A DNA stretch of 58,636 nucleotides from Oscillibacter ruminantium GH1 (GCF_000307265.1 NZ_DF158900.1:69483-128118), one strand, 5' to 3'; positions 8,803-16,940 are shown, counted from the stretch's first letter. Notes: a model not told the origin generated them from the sequence alone. Numbers and translations are program-made.

Positions 8803-9937
8803 TTAAGGCAACACCGCGCAACGGCATAAAAAATCCACGCCATCTGCCAGACGCGGCAAACAGCGTGGAACTCTTCTGATTCTATCTGGGAAGGCAAACC
8901 GAATCAGACTGCCAGACAGGGCCTGTCAGCCAGAATCAGATTTGCCAGCGCAAACATCATATTCAGTTTAGCGGTCTGCTTTTGCAGACCTCGGTATCGC
9001 GTTTTTCGGTACCGCAGCAGACCTTTCACAACGGCAAAAACGTGTTCTACTTTGGCACGAACCGATGATTTTTCGTGCTCTCTGCGCTTGAGCTGGGCTT
9101 GCGAGCGGATGGAACCCTTTTTGATTTGCGATGGGCGACGATTGAGCTTGTAACGGATGCGCTTGCCGGTTTCGTTCTTTGTAATAGCATCCTCACGCTT
9201 TGCCGCTCCCAGATAGCCGCTGTCCCCGTATACAACGCTTTCCTCTCCCGTCAGCAGTGAGGAGGTCATGGCAACATCATGGACATTGGCGGCTGTCACC
9301 TCGACCGTGTGAACCAGGCCACTGTCTTTGTCAACACCTACGTGCGCTTTGTAGCCGAAGTGCCACGCATTGCCCTTTTTCACCTGATGTGCATCCGGAT
9401 CCCGCTGCTTATCCTGGTTCTTTGTGGAGGACGGAGCGGCAATGATGGTGGAATCCACAATGGTGCCTTTCTTTAAAAGCAGGCCCTTTTCTCTCAGCAG
9501 TTTTACTACCTGTGCAACAGCTGCTCCTGCAAACCATTGTGCACGAGGATATTCCGAAAGCGACCGAGTGTATCGCCGTCCGGTACCTGATTGCTGGACT
9601 CCACGCCACAGAAATCCGAAAAGGCACGGCTGTCGATCGCTTCGGCCACCGTTGCCTCGTCGGATAGATTATATAAGTTTTGCAGCAGATACAGCCGCAG
9701 CATCAATTCCAGGTCATAGGGCTTGTTTCCGCGCTCTCCCTTATAGTAGCACGGCTTGATCATGGTGATCCATTTACCCACGGAACTATGCATTCGATCT
9801 GCTCGAGAAATTCTTTTCTTCGTCCGTACCTGTGCCAGTTCATCGCACAGAGCAGACATACTCATCTGCTTATCCATAGTTCTATTTTATCATATCTGCT
9901 TACTTACCGCAGCTTTTTTTGTGCGGTGTTGCCTTAA
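8803..9937 (-). mobile_element. IS5-family insertion sequence with frameshifted transposase
   Basis: About 1.13 kb bounded by inverted repeats GGCAACACCGC-G/A-CA (from 8807 on the left and to 9933 on the right). TTAA stands directly outside both ends (8803-8806 and 9934-9937), the likely target duplication. One transposase gene fills it on the minus strand. Its right end lies five bases after the stop of the minus-strand lipoprotein gene, so that gene was not damaged. The same ends recur on two small palindromic repeats at 29608-29779 and 54109-54186. Confidence 0.85.
8904..9877 (-). pseudogene. IS5-family DDE transposase, one frameshift
   Basis: Read on the minus strand, the N-terminal part (9506-9877) has the IS5-type block KPYDLELMLRLYLLQNLYNLSD and ends prematurely at LQEQLLHR. 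The C-terminal part (8904-9458) carries the DDE catalytic core: MDSTIIAAPS (Asp), VYGDSGYLGA (Asp) and VEHVFAVVKG (Glu). The two join if one base is restored near 9511: the second frame then continues upstream as AQVVKLLREKGLLLKKGTIVDST. No slippery heptamer is evident at the break, so I read this as a one-base deletion rather than programmed frameshifting. Self-transposition is probably lost unless an intact copy elsewhere acts in trans. Confidence 0.85.
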
Positions 9938-9942
9938 TAATA

Positions 9943-10521
9943 TCAATTTTCAACCTGTTTCAGTGTGTTTTGACTGAGACCTAACTTATAATAGGATGGA
10001 GGATTTGACTTTTCATCTCCCGCTTCTTTTAACTGAAAGCATGTATACAAAATGTATCCATCTTTGTATTCCGCAGTCACGGAGGTGCTTCCATTGATCT
10101 CGTGATAAATATCCAGATTTGCATTATATACTTGAAATGCGTCTGTATCACACACTTTTGTTATTTGAGAACCATCCAGTTTTACTTTATCAATTTCGTC
10201 TAAATTAGGAAGATAATACACCCATTCGCCTGCTACACAAGGCGCTTCCGCTACATCTTTCACAATGATGTTACCGTTTGCATCATCGTTTTTCTTAATG
10301 CAAAGATTGTGCTCATCATCAATATATGCTATCCAATCATTATTATCTGACGAAGCTTTGGAACTGGCCTGCGTGGCGGATGACGAAGATTCGGAAGGCA
10401 GATTTTCCGCTAAGGAACCAGTTCCAGAACTTACCACATCCTCCCCATTTGGTGCGCTGCAGCCGGTCGTTAGAATCAACAGCGCTGATAAACAAATGAA
10501 AAACATCTTTCTAAATTTCAT
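9943..10521 (-). CDS. Secreted lipoprotein (DUF5050-like)
   Basis: A 192-residue predicted lipoprotein. The signal sequence has a lipobox (LTTGC, Cys at residue 21) followed by a Ser/Thr-rich linker to about residue 60. The rest is beta-strand rich with phrases such as DWIAYIDDEHNLCIKKN and EWVYYLPNLDEIDKVKLDG, resembling DUF5050-type beta-propeller repeats. It should be tethered to the outer face of the membrane. Function is unknown. The insertion sequence begins just after its stop codon, and the protein ends after only two or three blades, so a C-terminal shortening by older rearrangement is possible. Confidence 0.7.
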   Translation of the reverse strand: MKFRKMFFICLSALLILTTGCSAPNGEDVVSSGTGSLAENLPSESSSSATQASSKASSDNNDWIAYIDDEHNLCIKKNDDANGNIIVKDVAEAPCVAGEWVYYLPNLDEIDKVKLDGSQITKVCDTDAFQVYNANLDIYHEINGSTSVTAEYKDGYILYTCFQLKEAGDEKSNPPSYYKLGLSQNTLKQVEN

Positions 10522-10832
10522 GGAAATATACCCCCTAAATATTCTTTATGACAAACCGTATATTTAATAAGCTTTTGTGAAGGAATATGCCGCCTGAGCT
10601 TCCAAGAGAGCACCCGAGGCATTATAAACTCAGACGTACAGCTTACCCGAAAAGTTCTGTGATTTGATCTTTTCTTGCCATAATGTAAACCTCCGTTTTG
10701 GTGTTTCCATTCTACACCGCAACGGAGGTTTACACAAGCTCTGGGACGGGCTTGCCGGATGCTTCTTCCTTCGTATTTATTTCGCAGCTATTGGTAGTTT
10801 CAGCTAAAAAGGATCATGTTTTTCAGCGCATA
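10522..10832. other. Gap with an inverted repeat and possible transposase-start remnant
   Basis: This 311-base gap holds one clear structure. A 14-bp perfect inverted repeat (10684-10697 and 10721-10734, core TGTAAACCTCCGTT), plus five inner pairs, forms a hairpin whose minus-strand arm contains GGAGG. An ATG follows on the minus strand at 10681 and opens MARKDQITELFG before a stop at 10643. That layout suggests the 5' end of a lost gene, perhaps a transposase with a sequestered ribosome binding site. Nothing else coding is visible. Confidence 0.4.
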
Positions 10833-11267
10833 TTAGTACGTCTGTTCCTTTGAATTGAAAGACTCGGTTTCCAGCAGTGTCGTTCCAGTGGAGTTATATA
10901 TCTTTGCGGTAGTCAGAACCCTATACGTACCTCTGGCAACATAATAATCTTCTTCAATAATCAGACCAGACTGTCCACTTCCAGATTTACTCCATGATTT
11001 TACATTTTCCCATGAACTGTTGTTCTTTTTTTGCAGTGTAACGGTTAAATTCACATAGTACGAATTACTGGACGCATCAACACTTCCTGAACAATGCGCT
11101 TTCCCAAGAGAGCTAATTTTAAGCCCTGCACTCATTTGCCAGATATAGGTGTAGTTGGGTGTCATTATGCTGCTGCTTGAGTAACTGCCGGTTTCAGCGG
11201 CCAATGCGGGTGTCGCGAGAAGGGTAACCATTAGAACTGCAAGGACAGATGCTAAGATTTTTTTCAT
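10833..11267 (-). CDS. Small secreted protein (DUF6147-like)
   Basis: A 144-residue exported protein with a clear signal peptide (MKKILASVLAVLMVTLLATPALAAE, cleavage after ALA) and a mature domain rich in beta strands and serines (YYVNLTVTLQKKNN, VARGTYRVLTTAKIYN). It resembles small clostridial secreted proteins of the DUF6147 type, function unknown. The ATG at 11267 is preferred because GGAGG lies nine bases upstream; an earlier in-frame start at 11330 lies on the far side of a hairpin. That hairpin contains the ribosome binding site, hinting at translational control. It follows the sigma/anti-sigma pair on the same strand and may be a target of it. Confidence 0.75.
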   Translation of the reverse strand: MKKILASVLAVLMVTLLATPALAAETGSYSSSSIMTPNYTYIWQMSAGLKISSLGKAHCSGSVDASSNSYYVNLTVTLQKKNNSSWENVKSWSKSGSGQSGLIIEEDYYVARGTYRVLTTAKIYNSTGTTLLETESFNSKEQTY

Positions 11268-11271
11268 GATA

Positions 11272-11318
11272 AATGCCTCCTTTATGTTTTTATTAATAAA
11301 AACAACAAAGGAGGCATT
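11272..11318 (-). promoter_or_regulatory. Hairpin that sequesters the ribosome binding site of the DUF6147-like gene
   Basis: A 12-bp perfect stem (11272-11283 with 11307-11318) is capped by a perfect inner palindrome (11286-11303). On the minus-strand transcript the 3' arm carries AAAGGAGG, the ribosome binding site of the gene starting at 11267. Folding would block translation initiation, a common way to silence read-through transcripts. Confidence 0.55.
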
Positions 11319-11338
11319 ATGCAACAGCAAAATAAATA

Positions 11339-12091
11339 TTAATTTACAAATTTTACGTTCTCGGCTATTTTTGTAGCCTCATCAGTAGATATTTGCCCTT
11401 GAACAACAAACAAATGGCCGTCCATTTTCCATACCACAGTGGTAATTGAGCCCTTCTCAGATAATGTTCCGTCATGCCCGTTAATCTTTATCGTTTCAAT
11501 CAGTGAGGCATCTTCTGTGTCGATCGATAAGCTGCTGTCAGATTCATATTCAGTATAAATAATGCTGGAGGAATCAGCGTTTTCTAGAATAACCTTTTTC
11601 AGCGAATCAGAAGAGGACATTTCCGTAACTTCATATCCCTCCGGCATATAACTAGGAACATAGGAATTGGTCCAATTTACAATCAATTTTTCATTATCCC
11701 CGCTCTGATCGTCGTCTTGAAGTTCATACGAGGTGTATTTCGGTTCAATGCTGATCAGAAAATTAAGGACACTGAGGCGAAATGCCTGTACTGTCACCAT
11801 CATAGACGAAAAGGTAAGAAATATTGCCAGAACCACGACGGCTGCTTTATTGAGAGCTGAGAAATGATGTACTCTGCGAAACTTTTTCTTTTTCTTCAAT
11901 TGGGCGTCCAGAAGCCTCGTAAATCCTTTTATGTTTTCGGCTGAAGGACTATTCGGTTGATTAGCATTGAGCGTTTTATTTTCCTCTAAATATTGTTTTC
12001 CCTCTTCCTCTGCGGCATCACTCATTACCAATCGGAACAGGGCGTCCTCATACTCTTCGTTTAGCTTAATAATGTTGTCTTTACTCGGCAC
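11339..12091 (-). CDS. DUF4367 anti-sigma-like membrane protein
   Basis: A 250-residue single-pass membrane protein. The N-terminal cytoplasmic part (1-80) is helical, ends in a run of lysines and precedes a transmembrane segment (about residues 81-105). The external part matches the DUF4367 domain (YMPEGYEVTEMSSSDS, TTVVWKMDGHLFVVQG). DUF4367 proteins are usually encoded beside ECF-type sigma factors and act as their membrane anti-sigma factors. Here the gene starts inside the last codons of the sigma gene (overlap 12081-12091), which supports that pairing and co-translation. The signal it senses cannot be told from sequence. Confidence 0.85.
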   Translation of the reverse strand: MPSKDNIIKLNEEYEDALFRLVMSDAAEEEGKQYLEENKTLNANQPNSPSAENIKGFTRLLDAQLKKKKKFRRVHHFSALNKAAVVVLAIFLTFSSMMVTVQAFRLSVLNFLISIEPKYTSYELQDDDQSGDNEKLIVNWTNSYVPSYMPEGYEVTEMSSSDSLKKVILENADSSSIIYTEYESDSSLSIDTEDASLIETIKINGHDGTLSEKGSITTVVWKMDGHLFVVQGQISTDEATKIAENVKFVN

Positions 12092-12653
12092 TGCTACTCA
12101 TCTCCTTTTCCATGAGCCGTCTAGCATTTCGTCGAGCACGAGTCAGATACTGTCGCACGCTATCAGGTGATATTCCAATCGTTTCCGCTATTTCAGGATC
12201 ACTCATATCAAGCAGGTACTTGAAATAGAGCAGGTCCTTTTGGCTCTGTGGCAGCAAAGAAATCGCGTGACGCAATGACGTGATATCTTCCTCTTGAATA
12301 AGTCGGTCATCAAATTCACTGCCGGATTCCGTACAATCATCCAATATATCCGTGTTTTCGCTGTAATACAGATGCTTCATTTCCACGGCCTTGTGCTTTA
12401 AATGATTGATTGAGACGCTTTTAATCGTATAAACAATATATGTAGTGAGTTTGCAACACTCAAAATTACGAATTAACGAAACTTTTTCAATTAGTTTGAC
12501 AAATACATCGTCTATTAGGTCCTCAAGGTCATCTCTGCTATGCGTGATATTAAAAATATTTTTGCGTGCAAGATTGTAGTAGTTTTTATATAAATTGAGC
12601 ATAAAGGCGCGGTCATCATCATCAAGCTGTGTGACCAGCGTGGCAAACATCAC
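12081..12653 (-). CDS. ECF-like RNA polymerase sigma factor
   Basis: A 190-residue sigma-70-family protein. Region 2 is around residues 20-75 (NLARKNIFNITHSRDDLEDLIDDVFVKLIEK) and region 4 lies at the C-terminus (LPQSQKDLLYFKYLLDMSDPEIAETIGISPDSVRQYLTRAR), the latter a textbook DNA-binding helix-turn-helix. It should direct RNA polymerase to a small regulon when released by the DUF4367 anti-sigma encoded immediately downstream. A near-consensus housekeeping promoter (12688-12716) precedes it. Likely targets are the nearby secreted-protein genes, but no shared promoter for this factor is evident by eye. Confidence 0.88.
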   Translation of the reverse strand: MMFATLVTQLDDDDRAFMLNLYKNYYNLARKNIFNITHSRDDLEDLIDDVFVKLIEKVSLIRNFECCKLTTYIVYTIKSVSINHLKHKAVEMKHLYYSENTDILDDCTESGSEFDDRLIQEEDITSLRHAISLLPQSQKDLLYFKYLLDMSDPEIAETIGISPDSVRQYLTRARRNARRLMEKEMSSSAE

Positions 12654-12687
12654 GATCTACATCCTCCCAACCTTCGGTTTACATATT

Positions 12688-12716
12688 ATTATACATCAAC
12701 TGCGCGATACCGTAAA
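12688..12716 (-). promoter_or_regulatory. Sigma-A promoter TTTACG-17-TATAAT for the sigma/anti-sigma operon
   Basis: On the minus strand TTTACG and TATAAT are spaced by 17 bases, about 35 bases upstream of the sigma gene start. An 8-bp inverted repeat (CGGTTTAC/GTAAACCG, 12675-12682 and 12712-12719) brackets the core promoter and could be an operator. Confidence 0.65.
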
Positions 12717-12744
12717 CCGATTCTATATCTGTAGAACACTATCT

Positions 12745-13071
12745 TTAGTGTTCTAATAAGCTGTTCAGAATAAGACGAAGGCTCTCTCGTCCATTCAGCT
12801 TTAAAGAACGATATTTAGCCACTACATCGGCTTCTTCTTCGTTTAGATCGAATTTTTCAATTCTCTCCGGTTTGCTCGAAATATCCGTATTACCAACCAA
12901 ATAATCAATGAAGGTACCAAAAAAGTTTGCAAGTAGCTTTAGAGTTTTAATATCGGGCTCATAAATTCCGTTCTCGTAACTGTATATCTTTTGCTGAGTG
13001 GAACCAACGGCGTTTGCCAGTGCTTGCTGACTTAATTCGGCATTTTCTCTGAGTTTCTTTAAATTATCCAA
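12745..13071 (-). CDS. XRE-family transcriptional regulator
   Basis: A 108-residue DNA-binding protein of the Cro/C1 (XRE) family. The helix-turn-helix spans residues 5-60: LKKLRENAELSQQALANAVG, then QQKIYSYENGIYEPDIKTLK and NFFGTFIDYLVG. The short C-terminal helix may mediate dimerisation. It uses a TTG start with GGGGTG upstream. A 10-bp palindrome (12732-12755) overlaps its stop codon and could act as a weak terminator before the sigma operon on the same strand. Its target is unknown; a position next to the sigma/anti-sigma pair suggests local regulation. Confidence 0.85.
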   Translation of the reverse strand: MDNLKKLRENAELSQQALANAVGSTQQKIYSYENGIYEPDIKTLKLLANFFGTFIDYLVGNTDISSKPERIEKFDLNEEEADVVAKYRSLKLNGRESLRLILNSLLEH

Positions 13072-13467
13072 AGAAACACCCCTAGACTAATTTTAACAAG
13101 TTTCGCGAGTAAAAGCAAATCGCATCTCTTGTTATTTTCTACGTGCAAAATAGGTTGTGTAATAAAAGAAAAGCGGGTACAGCCGTAAACTAAAATTTGG
13201 AGCTTGAGGTTTGTGTAAAAAATGTTATGATTCCATGTTGCATTTTGCAGTGATAGCTGTTTTTTATATAATGAATGCAAAAATCAGGCGAGCGTCTATA
13301 TGATGCCACAGCAAAGAAAATCAATAATATGGCTGTCCACAAGACCGGTTTATAGTATTGGTATTTACTGGAAGGGATATACTCCGTTGCACAAATCTCA
13401 AGGATGATAACGCAGGGCAAAGCACCTTGCTATAGGATTATTTTAAAAGCGGGAAGGCCAAAAGCAG
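13072..13467. other. Intergenic region between divergent genes, no gene seen
   Basis: This AT-rich 396-base gap lies between the divergent XRE regulator and the lipoprotein gene. It contains short hydrophobic reading frames on the minus strand without ribosome binding sites, which I do not accept as genes. It presumably holds both promoters and the regulator's operator; no convincing repeat or strong promoter pair stood out. Confidence 0.5.
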
Positions 13468-14565
13468 ATGAAACACATAAAAAAGAACATCCTGACCTTG
13501 TTACTAACAGGACTGATACTGGCCAGTTTGGTAGGCTGTGGGGCGGGTGGTACTTCCTCAACCGCACCTCAAAGTTCAACCGTTCCTGGAAGTACCTCCA
13601 CAGAAGATTCTTCCGGTATAGCTGAATTAAATGGTTACTTGACAGAAAGGCCCATACCAGATAATTTTCAATACAAGGACAGGCTTTATATTGGAGGCGA
13701 GAACAATTACTATCTCATCGATATGGAAGAAAATTTAGTTCGCTGGGGAACCAATTGGGACAACTGGGATATGGGTTGGGAACAAGGCGGGAGTACAGAC
13801 GTCACTCTACAGCCATTTAATCAACGGAATGCCCTTGTGCAGCACGCGGTCAAATATGTCAGAAGCTTCAGTGCTTCCTTTGTGTTAGATGAAAATCACA
13901 ATCTGTGGGCATGGAGTGCGGCCAACGCATGGCCGCTGGTGGACAGTGAGGGAGACAAACCTTTCAATGAGCCCCGAATAATCATGTCATCGGTCAGAGA
14001 TATCGCCGCCTCAGATCTTGATATGGCTGTTGTCATGGAGGATGGTACACTGAAGCTCTGGGGCAGCGACAAAGACTTGCAGAAGCCCAGGGATATCTGT
14101 AAAAATGCCGAAAAAGTCTTTAACACTCGATCCGGTTATTATTACATCGATACCGCAGGAAACCTTTATAATATGAATTGTATTTCACCTAACGGACCGG
14201 GTAGTCCTTTGCGTGAGAATGTGGAACCCATATTACTAGACACGGAGGTGGCAGATATAGCGGATGCGTATGATCCGTTTGTTGGCGTTCTGTTGGTACT
14301 AAAAAAGAATGGAATGGTGGAGCTTTTGAACAGTCAGGATGCACCCCCAACTGTTACCCTGGTGGCGGAGCATGCGAGGGCCATAAATGGCTCTGGGTTT
14401 ATCTCGGTGGATGGGGATTACTGGCGTGTAAACACGGATTCCGGAAAATATGTGGGTATGGAGAAAGAGAAGAATACGGTCTGGGCTGTCTATAACTTTG
14501 TTGGGGATTCCATTCGAATTCTGAAGGACGGAAAAATTGAAGTTCGACTTAACAAGGACTCTTGA
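13468..14565 (+). CDS. RCC1-like beta-propeller lipoprotein
   Basis: A 365-residue lipoprotein with a lipobox (SLVGC, Cys at residue 24) and a Ser/Thr-rich linker, then a repeated pattern of about 50 residues typical of RCC1-like propellers: FVLDENHNLWAWSAAN, MAVVMEDGTLKLWGSD and YYIDTAGNLYNM. It is anchored outside the cell and probably has a binding rather than a catalytic role. A similar but membrane-spanning RCC1-like protein is encoded just downstream (14909-16090), so the two may be paralogues with related jobs. A strong hairpin at 14575-14608 follows the stop. The ligand is unknown. Confidence 0.78.
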   Translation: MKHIKKNILTLLLTGLILASLVGCGAGGTSSTAPQSSTVPGSTSTEDSSGIAELNGYLTERPIPDNFQYKDRLYIGGENNYYLIDMEENLVRWGTNWDNWDMGWEQGGSTDVTLQPFNQRNALVQHAVKYVRSFSASFVLDENHNLWAWSAANAWPLVDSEGDKPFNEPRIIMSSVRDIAASDLDMAVVMEDGTLKLWGSDKDLQKPRDICKNAEKVFNTRSGYYYIDTAGNLYNMNCISPNGPGSPLRENVEPILLDTEVADIADAYDPFVGVLLVLKKNGMVELLNSQDAPPTVTLVAEHARAINGSGFISVDGDYWRVNTDSGKYVGMEKEKNTVWAVYNFVGDSIRILKDGKIEVRLNKDS

Positions 14566-14830
14566 TTGGTAATGTGCAACGGGGGTTGCTGCGGCAGCCC
14601 CCGTTGCATGAATTGGTTTTTGTTGACCAGCGCAACCATCTGCGGAATAGGACGATTGGACGGTACGGATACAGAACTGCCGACCAATTGCGTAGGACCA
14701 CCACCATCAAGAAGAATGCCTCTCACATATGGATTGTTGGGATTTCCAGTTCCGTCAGTAAGAGCAAACGTCCGCATAGTGGAGTTCCTTGCTTTCATCT
14801 GAGACGAATAGAAAAGAGGTCCTGATATGA
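14490..14830 (-). pseudogene. Remnant of a NAGPA-type phosphodiester glycosidase gene
   Basis: On the minus strand, FYSSQMKARNSTMRTFALTDG and RGILLDGGGPTQLV correspond to the C-terminal end of the intact NAGPA-like protein encoded at 16125-16865 (FRAAIQSAFDITDG and KGIMLDGGGSTQFR). Only about 70 homologous residues remain, with a TGA at about 14835 upstream and the normal end replaced by read-through into a hairpin and the antisense of the neighbouring lipoprotein gene. It is therefore the decayed 3' end of a second copy, left between the two RCC1-like genes. Confidence 0.7.
14575..14608 (+). terminator. Perfect 11-bp GC-rich hairpin after the RCC1-like lipoprotein gene
   Basis: TGCAACGGGGG pairs perfectly with CCCCCGTTGCA around a 12-base loop, ten bases after the stop at 14565. 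The T-run is weak (GGTTTTTG sits about ten bases further on), so termination is likely but not certain. Confidence 0.55.
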
Positions 14831-14908
14831 CTCATTGTATCGGCTACCACAAATAATTACAAAGTACCTCTGAATAGTATTTTAAGTGGGGCGCATAGGG
14901 AGGTTAGT

Positions 14909-16090
14909 ATGAAAAAATTAGTTAGAATCATCAGTTGTACAACACCCGAGAGAAGAGGGTTCCCGTCTATAAATTTTGCCTTTCGTAAAAAAGGAAAATT
15001 CAACAGGTGTGTCCAGAGAAATTGGGGCAGCGGCTGGATTCATGTGGGACTCGCTTTTGCCTGCTGTATCTGCATGGTATTCCTTTTGTCCCTCAAGGCA
15101 TACGCCCTGAATACCAGAAATCAGCCACTTTCCTCGCAATCATTTATCAACTATGCCATTGGGAAAGATAACGTTTTATATGCATGGGGCGAAGAGTATC
15201 ATTCACCAGATGGCCGCCAACCAACATCATGGGAAGACGCCTATCCTCTTCTGAAAAACGCTGCCGCCGTTGCCGCCGGATGGAATGGCGCTATGGCCAT
15301 TGACATGAGCGGTACGCTCTGGGGATGGGGTAATTATAGGCTCGACAACGCCGTCAAACTGAAATTGGAGGAGCCCTACCACATCATGGAACACACGGTG
15401 GATGTGGCCACCGGCCTTAGCCACTATCTTGCGCTGTCCGCCGATGGAACCTTATACGGAGGAGGACATAATGAGCAATATCAGTTGACTGCCGATGGCC
15501 CAAGCGGTAGTGAATTTTCTGATCCTGTCCCTATTTTGGAAGGTGTGCAGTCAATCGCTACCGATTACAATGACGCTAGCTTCGCGGTGTTGGATAATGG
15601 GGAACTCATGTTTTGGGGAACATTGACCGACGTCCAATCCCCAACCCCTATTTGCCTTGCGAAAGACGTCCGGAAAATATTTCCTGGCGGGTATGTCCTG
15701 TTTCGGGATGGGACCCTTTCCTTCATAACCGAACAGAAAAGTCTGTCTGGTGTAAAAATCATATTGGAGCCTCTTTTGAACTCTGTAGAGAATGTATTTA
15801 TAAACGCTGTTCAAACAGAGGATGGAAATTTCTGGCTCTGGTCGGATGAAGAGCGGCAGTATCAAAAGGTATCCATTGATGCCGGTGTAGTCTATATCTT
15901 CTATTCGCCGGACGGACTCATCATCAAAACAGGGGATGGTGATATCCGGCAAGTACCAATGAATGCGGTAACTATCACAAAAGTGCAGTCCGGTAGCAGC
16001 CATGCCAATGAATTAGATCTTTGGGTAATCAGCGGTAGTATGATTTTTATTATTTGTGCCGCAATGTTTAGAAAAAGGGCAGTCCAATAA
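14909..16090 (+). CDS. Membrane-anchored RCC1-like beta-propeller protein
   Basis: A 393-residue protein with a basic N-terminus, a transmembrane segment at about residues 48-66, an external domain of RCC1-type repeats (VLYAWGEEYHS, GTLWGWGNYRLD, GTLYGGGHNEQYQL, GELMFWGTLTD, NFWLWSDEERQ) and a C-terminal hydrophobic segment (about 372-387) followed by RKRA. It would span the membrane twice with the propeller outside. The start is supported by GGGAGG upstream. It resembles the lipoprotein encoded at 13468-14565 in repeat type only. Ligand and function are unknown. Confidence 0.75.
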   Translation: MKKLVRIISCTTPERRGFPSINFAFRKKGKFNRCVQRNWGSGWIHVGLAFACCICMVFLLSLKAYALNTRNQPLSSQSFINYAIGKDNVLYAWGEEYHSPDGRQPTSWEDAYPLLKNAAAVAAGWNGAMAIDMSGTLWGWGNYRLDNAVKLKLEEPYHIMEHTVDVATGLSHYLALSADGTLYGGGHNEQYQLTADGPSGSEFSDPVPILEGVQSIATDYNDASFAVLDNGELMFWGTLTDVQSPTPICLAKDVRKIFPGGYVLFRDGTLSFITEQKSLSGVKIILEPLLNSVENVFINAVQTEDGNFWLWSDEERQYQKVSIDAGVVYIFYSPDGLIIKTGDGDIRQVPMNAVTITKVQSGSSHANELDLWVISGSMIFIICAAMFRKRAVQ

Positions 16091-16124
16091 TTGAACTGCC
16101 CTTTCTTCATAGATATGGTTCTAG

Positions 16125-16865
16125 TTAATTACTATTCCGCAATACGATGACTTCTGCTAGCTTTCGTGACTGTACAATTGTCACGTCCGCACCATTGCTA
16201 CGATTTGCTCTGAACTGCGTGGAGCCGCCGCCATCCAACATGATGCCTTTGTACCGCGAATTTGTGCTGTTACCATCAGTGATGTCAAATGCACTCTGAA
16301 TCGCTGCGCGAAAATCTATGTAATCGCATTCGTTTTCTGTTGCAATCAAATAGACATTGTCAGTATCCAGATCCGCAACCATAGCAGTTCGCATAGCAGT
16401 AGAATGTTCCACCATTTGATCCGGTTTGTAACCGACCTCATTTACAGCAGCATCATAGAAGTTTTTATAACCAAGCCAGAAAGAAATTCCGCCCTGCGCC
16501 CAAGTGCCGTAGGCGCTTGTATTCGGCATAGTGCTTGCATCATCGTCTGGCCGACTAAACAGGCATACCAAACTGTTTCCATTCCAAAGGATAACCCCGC
16601 CGCCAGTATAATTATTCTGGTTGCCATCATTACTGTTCGGGCCAACGACTCCGCCATTAACCTTCGCTAAACTAATGACTCTTTTGGGATTGGTTGCAGA
16701 ATTGGGAAAGTTAAAAAATCCACCATTGCAGCCATAATATCCGGATTCTTTTAGAGTCTTCTCGCATCGCAGATTTTTCAAGGTAATATTGCTTGCATGT
16801 GTACGCAGCATATGAAGCAGAATGCCGTTGTAGGTCCCCGTACGATAAGTGTGATTTGTTGCCAT
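16125..16865 (-). CDS. NAGPA-type phosphodiester glycosidase, no signal peptide
   Basis: A 246-residue protein of the phosphodiester glycosidase (NAGPA, DUF2233-type) family, which removes GlcNAc from phosphodiester-linked glycans. Family marks are GCNGGFFNFP near the N-terminus, GGGVILWNGN, and the catalytic-end block GIMLDGGGSTQF near residue 210. It is a minimal single-domain version. It begins MATNHTYRTGTYNG, with no signal peptide, lipobox or membrane segment, although the family normally acts on cell-envelope glycans. The start has AAAGGAG upstream. About 70 bases before it lies the TTTACA-16-CCCTTT element that resembles the promoter of the sigma-holin operon at 18661-19613, suggesting co-regulation and holin-mediated export. 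Confidence 0.8.
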   Translation of the reverse strand: MATNHTYRTGTYNGILLHMLRTHASNITLKNLRCEKTLKESGYYGCNGGFFNFPNSATNPKRVISLAKVNGGVVGPNSNDGNQNNYTGGGVILWNGNSLVCLFSRPDDDASTMPNTSAYGTWAQGGISFWLGYKNFYDAAVNEVGYKPDQMVEHSTAMRTAMVADLDTDNVYLIATENECDYIDFRAAIQSAFDITDGNSTNSRYKGIMLDGGGSTQFRANRSNGADVTIVQSRKLAEVIVLRNSN

Positions 16866-16912
16866 AATAAATCTCTCCTTTAATTTATTTTCTGAAGCTT
16901 CAGATACTAAAT

Positions 16913-16940
16913 AAAGGGTGATTTAGTGTTCATTTGTAAA
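16913..16940 (-). promoter_or_regulatory. Promoter-like element TTTACA-16-CCCTTT before the glycosidase gene
   Basis: On the minus strand TTTACA (16935-16940) is followed after 16 bases by CCCTTT (16913-16918), about 50 bases upstream of the gene. The sigma-holin operon has TTTACA-16-CTCTTT. TTTACA at -35 is, from memory, the shared mark of promoters used by the TcdR/UviA/BotR sigma group; the -10 match is inference. Confidence 0.5.

Noticed and set aside
9500..9520. Programmed frameshifting in the IS transposase
   Set aside because: No slippery heptamer such as A AAA AAG is present at the break, so a plain one-base deletion is simpler.
13190..13420. Short hydrophobic minus-strand frame
   Set aside because: No ribosome binding site, poor composition, in the promoter gap between two divergent genes.
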